Shown here piece after piece: positions 1 to 7,750 of a stretch of DNA of 64,000 nucleotides. Within the stretch, counting starts at the first letter, position 1; each line of letters opens with the position of its first letter. The notes under the pieces were generated by a model. It worked only from the letters and a program-made list of their open reading frames with translations. It did no database searches and was not told the DNA's origin. The position numbers and the translations under genes are program-made. The DNA comes from Trichomonas vaginalis G3 (taxonomy: Eukaryota; Parabasalia; Trichomonadida; Trichomonadidae): the NCBI RefSeq assembly GCF_026262505.1, contig NC_067207.1:13360082-13424081 (forward strand), read 5' to 3'.

Positions 1-2959
1 AATAAGATGAATCAGTATCACCTTCAATGAAATGAAAACGATTAACATTCATGCATTTATACATAAAATCATAAATGAAAACTAAATACCAGTATTTTGC
101 GTTATCTAAAGTAAAAAATGCCTCTTGTAAACATGTATCACATCTATAAAATCTATCTTTAAGCATCACTTGATATGTATCCTCACCTATTTCTCTTATG
201 TTTTTAAACTTATTTGACATACATGCAACGCGTGCCTTCTGTGCATTCATTATTTTAGTCTTTGCGTAATTTTGTGTATTCATTGCATCGTAACCATATG
301 ATCCATTAAGCGAAATCTTGCAAAATAAACTTTTTCCTTTATTTCCTTCTAATTCAGCCTTTTGTCTTTCGTTCATAAATTCGTTCGCAAATTCATTAAA
401 ACAAGTGTTTTTCGTAAATGTTAAAATTGATTGAATATCATCGATGATAAAATGAAATCTGTCTATTAGATACCAAAGATAATAAGAAGAAAATGGTTGA
501 TATTGGTTGTGTGTTGATGCTAACTGAGTTAATTTCCTCTGTTTCTGGTCAACTGGTAGATTGTTTGATTTCATGTAATTATACATAAAACTGCCAATTG
601 TTTTTTTATCTGTGATAATATCTAAGTTTCTTATTATCGGTAAAAAGTTAATGTAATCATTAATATACTTTTCATCAATGTGACCCTTTACTTCAGCCAC
701 GAATAAAGTATTTTTCTTTCTAATAATTTCCAGTGCTTTTGCTTTCTTTGTTGCTGTATCACAAATGATAACACCATTCAATCTTCCCGGCATATACATT
801 TTATGGTCAGTATATTGAATGAAATCATGAGGATTAGATGAAAATGATGAAGGATATAATGAATTAAAATCAACACCAACGAAATGAGTCATGATGTTGG
901 AAGTGTCCTCATTTGATACAGTTTTAGTTTCTGGACTATATGAAAGTTTATTAATGTGCGTGATTCCTTTAAGATTAACACGATGTTGAACATTTGATAG
1001 ACCACCAGTAATTCCATTACGGAGAATGTGATAAGCTTCAACTGAATCTAAAGTCATTGGTAAATTATTTTTTAATGCATAATTTCTTAAATTGATTTTT
1101 AAACGTTGAACATCTTCATCTTTATTTGATTTTACGACATTGCAATAACAACACATTAACTGACAATTTTCTTTGGTATGTGGTTTTTCATTATCGATTC
1201 TATCTAATGTTGGTTTATTAGCATATGTAAACGCTTTACCACACATTTCGCATTTAGATGAAAGGATTAAATCGTGATAGTATTGAAAATCATCCATTGA
1301 AACATTATTTTTAGTATCCCTTTCTGCTTTTTCATCTTGTTTCTTATATGATTCAATTTTATATTTCCAATACTTTTTCGTTAATTCAAAACTTGATTCT
1401 ATCTCTTCCTCAGGATATTTTTCATTAGGATTAAAGTCTTTATATGCTAAAGCGTAACGAATCATTGAAGCATTCGATGATAAAGAAAGATTATGAAGCA
1501 TATCAATTTTATAAACAAATGTTTCTTCAATAATTTTATCGATTGGGTCAATCATAATTTCAACATCTTTATTGCAATAATGAATAAAATATTCTAATCT
1601 ATTCTTAAAATTTTTAGCATCATTGAGATATATTTGATAATCACTATCTGATATAGTTTCTTGAGTTAATGCTGAATAAAATGAATCTTTCGTGAATGGT
1701 TCCTCTTTATATAATTCTTCTTCGGAATTCTCCCATGTGATAAATTGATAAGGGAAAAAGGATTTAACACGTGATTTATTGTTTCCGAAATCTTGAGTGA
1801 ATTGGTCTAATGTCCCACCCGCTATATAATTTCTGATGTCAATAAATCTCAATTCATATGGAGCGTTTGTTTTCTTTACAATGACTTGCTTAAATTGTGA
1901 AGATGAACCCAGCATTGATTTTATTTTCCATTTTGCAGTGTTTAAATCACGAAGAATTAAATTTAAATCAAACTTTCCCGAATTAAAACCTATGATATTC
2001 ACTTTATTGAATTCCTCATCTAGAAGTTCTTTAAATGCTTCCTTCTGTTTTTCATTTAATGTATGGGACAAAGTCCCCGCCGTTTGCGACTTCAATAATT
2101 CATTGTATTGACTCATATTTGATTTAGCAACTAATGAACAGGTTGAAAATAAAAACTCAATCCAATCAGAAATAAAAGAATCACTCGAAGTTAAGCAAAA
2201 ATTCCTCGTATATGTTTTATCATTTAATTTAACCGTTGATGATACCATGAATGGTTTTAAGTAAGCGTTCAAAGTTGCACACTCGGAAAGTTGTAATTCT
2301 TCTTTAGTCTCTAATGTTTCGAAGTCAAAAGTAATATAATATCTTGTCGGTTTATAATATTTCTGCAAATTGTGAGCTAATAACCACTGATATATCTTCT
2401 GTTTCGTAATATGTGGTGCATATGGTTGCTGGGTCTTTTGCAATTGAACGTCTTGAATTAATCTTCCATTATTTTCTTTACATTTCTCACAATGCTTTAA
2501 AAATCTTCTTTGGTTTTTCCTTTCTGGATCATCACGGATAGAATAAACTTCTTCTTTACAATATGGACAAACTTTATAGCCGGTGAGTGCTTCAACGTCT
2601 GTTATTCTGTCAGCGTGAAGTTTTCCACATGGACTCTGTGTTAATAAAATATTTACTGTTTCAAATTCTGGATCTATCATTATTGATTCCACTAATGGAA
2701 AGTCTACCTTATTTATGTCCACGTCTTCTGGTTGAGGATCACAATAATAGAAATCAATATTAACATTTAACATTCTCGCTAATCTCTCACTTTCTGATGA
2801 AATGTCAAACCCTTCATATGCATCTATTGCTTCATTTAAATAGCTTCTACGAGTTTTAGGATTAACACCATCAGGAATGTTATAGAAGCGTTTAAATAAC
2901 CTTCTACCTTCTGCTCTAATTTGATTATCATTCATTTTAGCTGTTCCGTTTTTGTTCAT
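1..2959 (-). CDS. B-family DNA polymerase with 3'-5' exonuclease motifs and embedded HNH-like module (partial, C-terminus outside window)
   Basis: Read on the minus strand from the ATG at 2959, the frame stays open to the window edge (about 986 codons) with no stop seen. In order: an N-terminal CPYC...CEKC zinc-finger-like pair, exonuclease I motif TFDFET, exonuclease II-like GFNSGKFD, exonuclease III-like YCNKD, then an inserted module with KCEMC, TLDRIDN, PHTKENC and CCYCN (HNH/zinc type). Polymerase motif A VDFNSLYPS follows, then motif B KISLNGSYGYD and motif C EGDTDS close to position 20. Motifs A, B and C are canonical for family B, so the enzyme presumably replicates the element. Protein priming is plausible for this viral/organellar type but is not shown by the sequence. 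It is the rightmost visible part of a gene line that continues as the coiled-coil gene upstream. Confidence 0.85.
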   Translation of the reverse strand, partial: MNKNGTAKMNDNQIRAEGRRLFKRFYNIPDGVNPKTRRSYLNEAIDAYEGFDISSESERLARMLNVNIDFYYCDPQPEDVDINKVDFPLVESIMIDPEFETVNILLTQSPCGKLHADRITDVEALTGYKVCPYCKEEVYSIRDDPERKNQRRFLKHCEKCKENNGRLIQDVQLQKTQQPYAPHITKQKIYQWLLAHNLQKYYKPTRYYITFDFETLETKEELQLSECATLNAYLKPFMVSSTVKLNDKTYTRNFCLTSSDSFISDWIEFLFSTCSLVAKSNMSQYNELLKSQTAGTLSHTLNEKQKEAFKELLDEEFNKVNIIGFNSGKFDLNLILRDLNTAKWKIKSMLGSSSQFKQVIVKKTNAPYELRFIDIRNYIAGGTLDQFTQDFGNNKSRVKSFFPYQFITWENSEEELYKEEPFTKDSFYSALTQETISDSDYQIYLNDAKNFKNRLEYFIHYCNKDVEIMIDPIDKIIEETFVYKIDMLHNLSLSSNASMIRYALAYKDFNPNEKYPEEEIESSFELTKKYWKYKIESYKKQDEKAERDTKNNVSMDDFQYYHDLILSSKCEMCGKAFTYANKPTLDRIDNEKPHTKENCQLMCCYCNVVKSNKDEDVQRLKINLRNYALKNNLPMTLDSVEAYHILRNGITGGLSNVQHRVNLKGITHINKLSYSPETKTVSNEDTSNIMTHFVGVDFNSLYPSSFSSNPHDFIQYTDHKMYMPGRLNGVIICDTATKKAKALEIIRKKNTLFVAEVKGHIDEKYINDYINFLPIIRNLDIITDKKTIGSFMYNYMKSNNLPVDQKQRKLTQLASTHNQYQPFSSYYLWYLIDRFHFIIDDIQSILTFTKNTCFNEFANEFMNERQKAELEGNKGKSLFCKISLNGSYGYDAMNTQNYAKTKIMNAQKARVACMSNKFKNIREIGEDTYQVMLKDRFYRCDTCLQEAFFTLDNAKYWYLVFIYDFMYKCMNVNRFHFIEGDTDSSY

Positions 2960-3004
2960 TTATGTAAGAATAAAAAATTAAAAAATAAAAATAAAGTTTA
3001 TTTT

Positions 3005-4111
3005 TTAAAGCCCATAAAATGAATTAAGAACACATAAATTTTTATCATCTGCGACGTGACGAATACATTTTAATTTACTCAAGAATGCGTACCCTGATAC
3101 ATTAAATCTAATTCCTGTCTTATTTAATTTCACAACTTTGAAAAGGAATGTATGAATAGCTATAAAATGATGAGAAGATGTTTTATGGGTTGCTTCCATT
3201 TTTTCTGAAATAAATGAATAAATATAATGTTTATAAGTTTTCATATCTTTTATGTTCTTAATAACGAATGGTATAGACCTTTCAACTTCGTCTTCCTTCG
3301 GTGCTGTTCTTTCATATGAAACATTATTGGTATCTTCAATAATGAAACCACAATCACACAAAATTTTATAGGTTCCAATTGTTTCTTTTGATATTTTATC
3401 TAATAAATCAAAAACTTTATCAACACCCGTGCATTTATTTAAATAATAATTTGTGTAAATATCATGATCTTCTTTCTTAATCGTATTAGTTGCATATGTC
3501 ACGTTTTTAAGAGCTTTTTTGAATTTTTCGGAATCTAAAGGTGGTGAAAGTAAGATACAGGGGTATTCTTCATTATCAATAAATTGTAACTTATGTTTAC
3601 GAATAAATTTAGTACCTTCTTCTGAAAGTGTTTCGTCTATTTCACCATCTAATAAATTTTGTGTTGATTCTGAGACATAATTTTTATATCTTTCTTCATG
3701 AGATTTCTGTACTTCTGATTCTGAAGCTGGGATATTCATTAAACCCTCTACTTCATTTTCATTATATTTTTCAACTTCTCTTAATTCCTTAATTTTTTCA
3801 TCTATTTCATCTCTTATTTTTTTCAGTCTTTCAATTTCATTGTATTCATCATCTTTAATCCGTTCTTCATAATATTCAGGGAAAACATCAGGTTCTTTAG
3901 GTTTTTCTTCTTCAGATGTGGGATATAAGAAATTTATAACATCATCTTTATTCATTTTTCCATCATAATCTAAATCATTTAATAACTCGGCAAATTTTTG
4001 ACAATTTCTTAAATAATATTTATTAACTTCATAACCCACCTCCTCTAATATATCCTTTATTTCCTCGTTTGTGAATCCTAATTTTTTAACGTTGTTAGTT
4101 TTGACGCTCAT
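3005..4111 (-). CDS. Acidic coiled-coil protein with EF-hand-like loop, function unknown
   Basis: About 368 residues from the ATG at 4111; upstream in-frame codons lack an ATG, so this start is chosen. The N-terminal third contains DLDYDGKMNKDD, which has the spacing of an EF-hand calcium loop (D-x-D-x-D-G). A charged stretch rich in E, K and R follows that should form a coiled coil (around EIERLKKIRDEIDEKIKELR). The C-terminal half is globular with scattered cysteines. No family is recognised. It lies 45 bp upstream of the polymerase start in the same orientation, so it probably belongs to the same element. Calcium binding is inferred from a single loop and may be chance. Confidence 0.6.
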   Translation of the reverse strand: MSVKTNNVKKLGFTNEEIKDILEEVGYEVNKYYLRNCQKFAELLNDLDYDGKMNKDDVINFLYPTSEEEKPKEPDVFPEYYEERIKDDEYNEIERLKKIRDEIDEKIKELREVEKYNENEVEGLMNIPASESEVQKSHEERYKNYVSESTQNLLDGEIDETLSEEGTKFIRKHKLQFIDNEEYPCILLSPPLDSEKFKKALKNVTYATNTIKKEDHDIYTNYYLNKCTGVDKVFDLLDKISKETIGTYKILCDCGFIIEDTNNVSYERTAPKEDEVERSIPFVIKNIKDMKTYKHYIYSFISEKMEATHKTSSHHFIAIHTFLFKVVKLNKTGIRFNVSGYAFLSKLKCIRHVADDKNLCVLNSFYGL

Positions 4112-4418
4112 TTCATACAAAATCAAAAAATAAAATAATAAACATAACTAAGTTTTAATTTTTCGTAAGAAGTTTATTTTTAAAGTTTATTTTTTAAAAA
4201 TTTTTTATTTTTTATTTCATTATGGTAGTGAATCTTTTATTCATGAAAATAATTATTTCTAATTTCTTTTACTCTCTCGTATATACTAGATTTAAAGAAT
4301 TCAGAACATTTCCCATAATCTCCTAAATGTTTTCTTATCCCTAACGTGTGCCAGTTATTATATGAAACTGAATAAACTTTATCTTTATCTTTACACCTTT
4401 CATCATTACCAATATATA

Positions 4419-4444
4419 GGGTGTCCAAAGGTGTGTTTAGCACA
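4419..4444 (+). repeat. Mariner left terminal inverted repeat
   Basis: Starts GGGTGTCCAAAGGTGTG and pairs with the right end over about 26 bp. TA duplication lies immediately outside (4417-4418). Confidence 0.9.
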
Positions 4445-4496
4445 AACCTGAATACTGCGAATAGAAATAAACAAGTTACATATATATAAAGTTTAT

Positions 4497-5624
4497 TTAA
4501 ATATAATCACCATTGGATTCAATCACACGTTCGCAGCGATCGATCCAGGCTTGAAAGACACGCTTTAAATCATCATGAGAAAATTGCTCAAATTGCTCTC
4601 TTACAAAATTTTCAAGATCATCTAGACTCGCGAATTCGCGTCCTTCAGCTCTCTTTTTTAGTGTGCCGAATAAATAAAAGTCAGAGGGTGCAATATCAGG
4701 TGAATAAATTGGGTTTGGAACAACTTTGACATTGTTTTCCACCAAGTAATTCATTACCTTATGACTTTTGTGAACTCTTGAATTATCAAAATGAATTGCA
4801 AACTTTTGTTTTTGTTGTTTGGATTTCTCAAACTCATCAGAATTGATAATTTGAGTAAGAACATTGTCAATTAGATACTGAGCATTCATCGTATTAGGTT
4901 TTTGAAGAATATCAATTGCGATGATGCCATTCACGCCCCAAAAAACCGACAACATCATCATTGGTGTGTCAATTTTTTTCTTCGGGAATGTTTGCGGATT
5001 TTCATCCTTCGGGATCCACATGATTTTGGCTTCTGTTGCATATTGAAACCAAGACTCGTCCCCTGCTACTAAAAAGCGAAACTTCTTGGATTGATACGCA
5101 CCCAATATAGAGAGGAGCTCTTTCGAAGATTGGACTCTAGATTTTTTTTGAACTGAATTAAGGTTGTGCGGAACCCAACGTGTATACGCTAGTTTGTAGT
5201 TCAAATAATTGTGCAAATAATAACTGACTGTTGTACGTGGTATCTTTGTCATCTCCTCTATCCTTCTGAGTGATGCTCTTGGGTCTTCATCTAGCGCTTG
5301 AAGAATTGCTTTGATTTTTCTTTGATCCGGCGATTTTTTGTCAATTTTTATGATGGGCGCCTTTTTGTTCATGAAGTGATACATCCTAACATGATACGTT
5401 ACAGTGGAATAGCTAGGAGCATCCATACCGAAGCATTTTACCAATGTCTCGTAGATTTTTTTACAGTCTTTGCATTTTTTTGCAAGAGCGAGGATGTTTT
5501 CTTTATGATTCATTAAAAAAATGAAAAAAATCCCGCCAAAATTTCCCGCGAAACCGCCTCTTGTCTCAAAATTCATTTTATATCCCGGCATGGCGCCAAA
5601 ATACAACTTACTCATCATATACAT
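4497..5624 (-). CDS. Mariner transposase (DD34D)
   Basis: Open frame of 375 codons encoding a cut-and-paste transposase that acts on the flanking inverted repeats and inserts at TA. Catalytic acids are D189 (VAGDESWF), D280 (AIHFDNS) and D315 (APSDFYLF), with exactly 34 residues between the second and third, the mariner signature. Other family marks are WVPHNL and YSPDIAPSD. An N-terminal helix-turn-helix region lies around residues 40-145. The first 37 residues are glycine/phenylalanine-rich and unlike the family, so translation may really start at M38 (position 5513), giving 338 residues, the usual size. No frameshift or stop is seen. Confidence 0.93.
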   Translation of the reverse strand: MYMMSKLYFGAMPGYKMNFETRGGFAGNFGGIFFIFLMNHKENILALAKKCKDCKKIYETLVKCFGMDAPSYSTVTYHVRMYHFMNKKAPIIKIDKKSPDQRKIKAILQALDEDPRASLRRIEEMTKIPRTTVSYYLHNYLNYKLAYTRWVPHNLNSVQKKSRVQSSKELLSILGAYQSKKFRFLVAGDESWFQYATEAKIMWIPKDENPQTFPKKKIDTPMMMLSVFWGVNGIIAIDILQKPNTMNAQYLIDNVLTQIINSDEFEKSKQQKQKFAIHFDNSRVHKSHKVMNYLVENNVKVVPNPIYSPDIAPSDFYLFGTLKKRAEGREFASLDDLENFVREQFEQFSHDDLKRVFQAWIDRCERVIESNGDYI

Positions 5625-5692
5625 ATATTCATATTTTTTATTATATATTTATAATCAGCATATATCTCCTTTAATAGTCTCATATAGAGCGC

Positions 5693-5718
5693 TGTGCTAA
5701 ACGCACCTTTGGACACCC
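5693..5718 (-). repeat. Mariner right terminal inverted repeat
   Basis: Inverted copy of the left end with a single T/C difference; TA duplication at 5719-5720. Confidence 0.9.
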
Positions 5719-6204
5719 TATATTTATATCTCAGTTTTGATTTAGCGTTTTCATATTCATTAGCGTTTAATAATTCACAGTCTTCCTTTTTAAATTGATG
5801 TTTAAGATATTCAGGATTTAATACTCTACGTTTATATGCTCCTAACTTAGTTCTAAAGGTTTTTCTACAAAATTTAGGAATTCCATCCTCTTTAATGTCA
5901 TCAATGATTTCCATTTCATTATTTTCAATTTCTTCTTCTCGTTTATGAGGTCTTTGATTATGACTCCATTGATTCCATGAAATTAAATATTCTTTATCAT
6001 TATATTTATACCTCATTAGCTTATTTTGGCTTTCATATTCATTTAATAATTCACAATCTTCATTTTTAAATTGATATTTAACCCATTCAGGATTTAAACA
6101 ATGTTTAATTAATCGCGGAATATCTGACATCATCTATATATAGCTTCTTTTATAAAAGATAAAAAATAAATTATTTTAAAATTAATGTTAATTTTTTTTA
6201 ATGG

Positions 6205-6210
6205 TTTAGT
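6205..6210 (+). repeat. Target-site duplication of Maverick A, left copy (TTTAGT)
   Basis: TTTAGT directly precedes the A-run that starts the element and recurs directly after the element at 30862-30867. Six-base duplications are typical of Maverick/Polinton integration. Confidence 0.8.
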
Positions 6211-6350
6211 AAAAAAAAAAAAAAAAAAAAAAGGTAGTGGGGCCTCCAGGCACTTCGTGCCCTCTAGCCCTGAAGATGTTTAGTATAAATGAAGTTTTTA
6301 TTCGGAAAATTGTTAGTCTTCTGGTGTGAATTCGGAGGACTCTTCTTCTT
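6211..6350 (+). repeat. Maverick A left terminal inverted repeat
   Basis: Begins with an A-run (6211-6232), then GGTAGTGGGGCCTCCAGGCA and the short hairpin GGCACTTCGTGCC. It matches the reverse complement of 30722-30861 with only a few mismatches. The inner part overlaps the 3' end of the gene at 6313-7278. Confidence 0.9.
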
Positions 6351-7278
6351 CAACATCAAAGTCATCTGGTGTATCGAACTGAATGTATGAAAGCCAAATG
6401 TTGTATGTGTTTTCCAATTGGCTTTCAAACTTGAGATACATTCCATGCATGAGTGTTATTTCAGTTTCAACGTAGAGTTGCTGATGTGGCTTGAAGACAT
6501 GCATGAGAATTGGTCCTCCAAATTCGTCCTTGAAAAACTTGCAGTAGCAAACATAAACTGAGATAGAGTCTCCTTCTTCAATGTCTTCTGCTTGGTTAAC
6601 GAAATGAATAGCAATTTTGCGTACTTGAATTGTGTTGTTGTCTGAGTAAAATAATGGTTTGAACTTGGGGTTGAGTGAGCTAAGACATTGCCATTTTGCT
6701 GTTTCTTGTCCGTACTCACGTTCTTCTTCGTCATCCTGATATCCGTAACTCTTTGATTTGAATTCGACCCAAAGCTGTTCGACTTTTTTTGCAGCTTTGG
6801 GTGGAAGACTTTCAATAAGCTGACATATAGTTCTGTCAACCATTATCTTTGTTATTGTTGGAAAATAGTTGACAATTGTGTCACCTAATTCGAATGGGTC
6901 AGGTGTTTCTTTTTGTAGTTTGGTAAAGTCTGCAAGAACTTTGTTGAGTTGTTCACAATATTCTTTGTTAAAAGTTGCAGGAACTCTTTCTTCTGGCTTT
7001 GAATTGAAGTATTCTTCAGACAATCTGAGTAGTATTTTGCGTAGTTCAGCGTTGCTGTGGTTCTTTGTAATACGGAGCTCGTTTGGTATTGTTTTTGGTA
7101 GTGAAAGTGGCTTTGGATTGAGTGAATTGCAGGACAAATTTGAATTTGAATTGTCTGTTCTGCTTGGAGAATGTGTAGATGCTGCAGTTTGATATTGAGG
7201 TTCTAAACCTGTGGGTGCTGAAAGTCTGCAAGCAATTTCTTCAGGTGAATTTGGAGCGAACACGCTAGCGAATGCCAT
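6313..7278 (-). CDS. Maverick A leftmost gene, 321 aa, unknown function
   Basis: An open frame starting at 7278 just downstream of TCATTT (a host-type initiator-like motif, 7285-7290 on this strand). The protein has a Ser/Asn-rich N-terminus, a helical middle (ILLRLSEEYFNSKPEERVPA) and a strongly acidic tail ending EEEESSEFTPED. The tail lies inside the terminal repeat. No domain is recognised. The gene is absent from the left ends of the Maverick B copies, where the terminal repeat runs straight into the sequence that lies at 7543 here. Confidence 0.7.
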   Translation of the reverse strand: MAFASVFAPNSPEEIACRLSAPTGLEPQYQTAASTHSPSRTDNSNSNLSCNSLNPKPLSLPKTIPNELRITKNHSNAELRKILLRLSEEYFNSKPEERVPATFNKEYCEQLNKVLADFTKLQKETPDPFELGDTIVNYFPTITKIMVDRTICQLIESLPPKAAKKVEQLWVEFKSKSYGYQDDEEEREYGQETAKWQCLSSLNPKFKPLFYSDNNTIQVRKIAIHFVNQAEDIEEGDSISVYVCYCKFFKDEFGGPILMHVFKPHQQLYVETEITLMHGMYLKFESQLENTYNIWLSYIQFDTPDDFDVEEEESSEFTPED

Positions 7279-7330
7279 TATGAAAAATGAACTGTTTTTT
7301 TTTCGGACAACTCATAGAAAAGTTTAAAAT

Positions 7331-7510
7331 AAACGGTTTTTACCAACGGAGACCCCCTCTATTTTTTTATTTTATTTAATAGTTACCGTTGGCAAACCGT
7401 TCCATCTCAAATATTGAATGAACTATAAACGTTTTTTGTTTTCTATATATACTTTTTGTCCAACGGTAAAACTTTTTACACAACGGTTTTTGAGAGTCGT
7501 CGCCGTTGAC
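7331..7510. promoter_or_regulatory. Cluster of AACGG/CCGTT boxes between divergent Maverick genes
   Basis: At least six AACGGT-type boxes occur on both strands (near 7332, 7344, 7385, 7395, 7461 and 7481, and CCGTT at 7503). They lie in the roughly 470-bp gap between the minus gene starting at 7278 and the plus gene starting at 7751. YAACGG is the classical Myb-recognition core, and Myb regulators are known in Trichomonas. Binding is inference. Confidence 0.45.
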
Positions 7511-7741
7511 TTTTTTGTAGAGCACTCAAAATAGTATATATTTGTCCGGACAAGTAAGGGTCTATCGTCGCTACAGGAAAAGTTACAGGCGTTCCAAGGA
7601 AGTATACTTTGAGAAGCCTTTTCTCCATTTTAAAACAAGATAGGACGGTTATTTTACAAAACTGACAACACTTTGACCGAGTAGTTTTTTGTGCTGAACA
7701 AAAAGTGTCATATAAACATCTGTCAAAAACCGTTTTTTACT

Positions 7742-7747
7742 TCACTT
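7742..7747 (+). promoter_or_regulatory. Initiator-like TCACTT before the coiled-coil gene
   Basis: TCACTT fits the trichomonad initiator TCA(+1)Y(A/T)(A/T) and lies 4 bases before the ATG at 7751. The same TCACTT-to-ATG arrangement is seen at the start of this gene in the other Maverick copies. Confidence 0.5.
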
Positions 7748-7750
7748 AAA

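Larger units (their letters stand above)
4419..5718 (-). mobile_element. Complete mariner (Tvmar1-like) DNA transposon, 1300 bp
   Basis: The ends are inverted repeats: both begin GGGTGTCCAAAGGTG and match over about 26 bp with one mismatch. The element is flanked by TA at 4417-4418 and at 5719-5720, the TA duplication expected for mariner. One transposase gene fills the interior on the minus strand and is open. Size, termini and transposase fit the Tvmar1 family known from Trichomonas vaginalis. It inserted into a gene of element X, so it is younger than that element. The intact ends and transposase suggest a recent copy that may be autonomous. Confidence 0.93.
4237..6133 (-). pseudogene. Element X gene with duplicated 'NPEYLKxQFKxEDCELLN' modules, interrupted by a mariner
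   Basis: Coding sequence begins at the MM pair at 6133/6130 and runs into the mariner right end at 5718; further coding sequence lies on the other side of the mariner (4237-4416). Two repeated modules are visible: NPEWVKYQFKNEDCELLN and NPEYLKHQFKKEDCELLN, each followed by a tyrosine/lysine-rich stretch. One is followed by ISWNQWSHNQRPHK, and the far segment carries the similar VSYNNWH. Such repeated modules recall cysteine-containing 'CELL..Y' repeats attached to nucleases in phages and giant viruses; this resemblance is from memory and unverified. Function unknown. The gene is broken by one insertion. Confidence 0.6.
1..6210. mobile_element. Virus-like element X (partial; runs off left edge)
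   Basis: An AT-rich block with three minus-strand genes: a B-family DNA polymerase, a coiled-coil protein and a protein with duplicated modules. The polymerase type and gene style point to a mobile or viral origin rather than a host locus. It is clearly different from the Maverick to its right, whose polymerase has different motif sequences. A mariner lies inside it (4419-5718), and Maverick A inserted at its right margin (target duplication at 6205-6210). Its own termini are not identified. Sequence after Maverick A (from 30868) may be its continuation, since the string catctatatatag occurs at 6131 and again near 30955 and 30987. Apart from the mariner insertion the visible genes look open. 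Family assignment is inference. Confidence 0.6.

Noticed and set aside
6211-6232. A-run as the poly(A) tail of a retroposon
   Set aside because: It is the tip of the Maverick terminal repeat, matched by a T-run at the other end and bounded by the target duplication.
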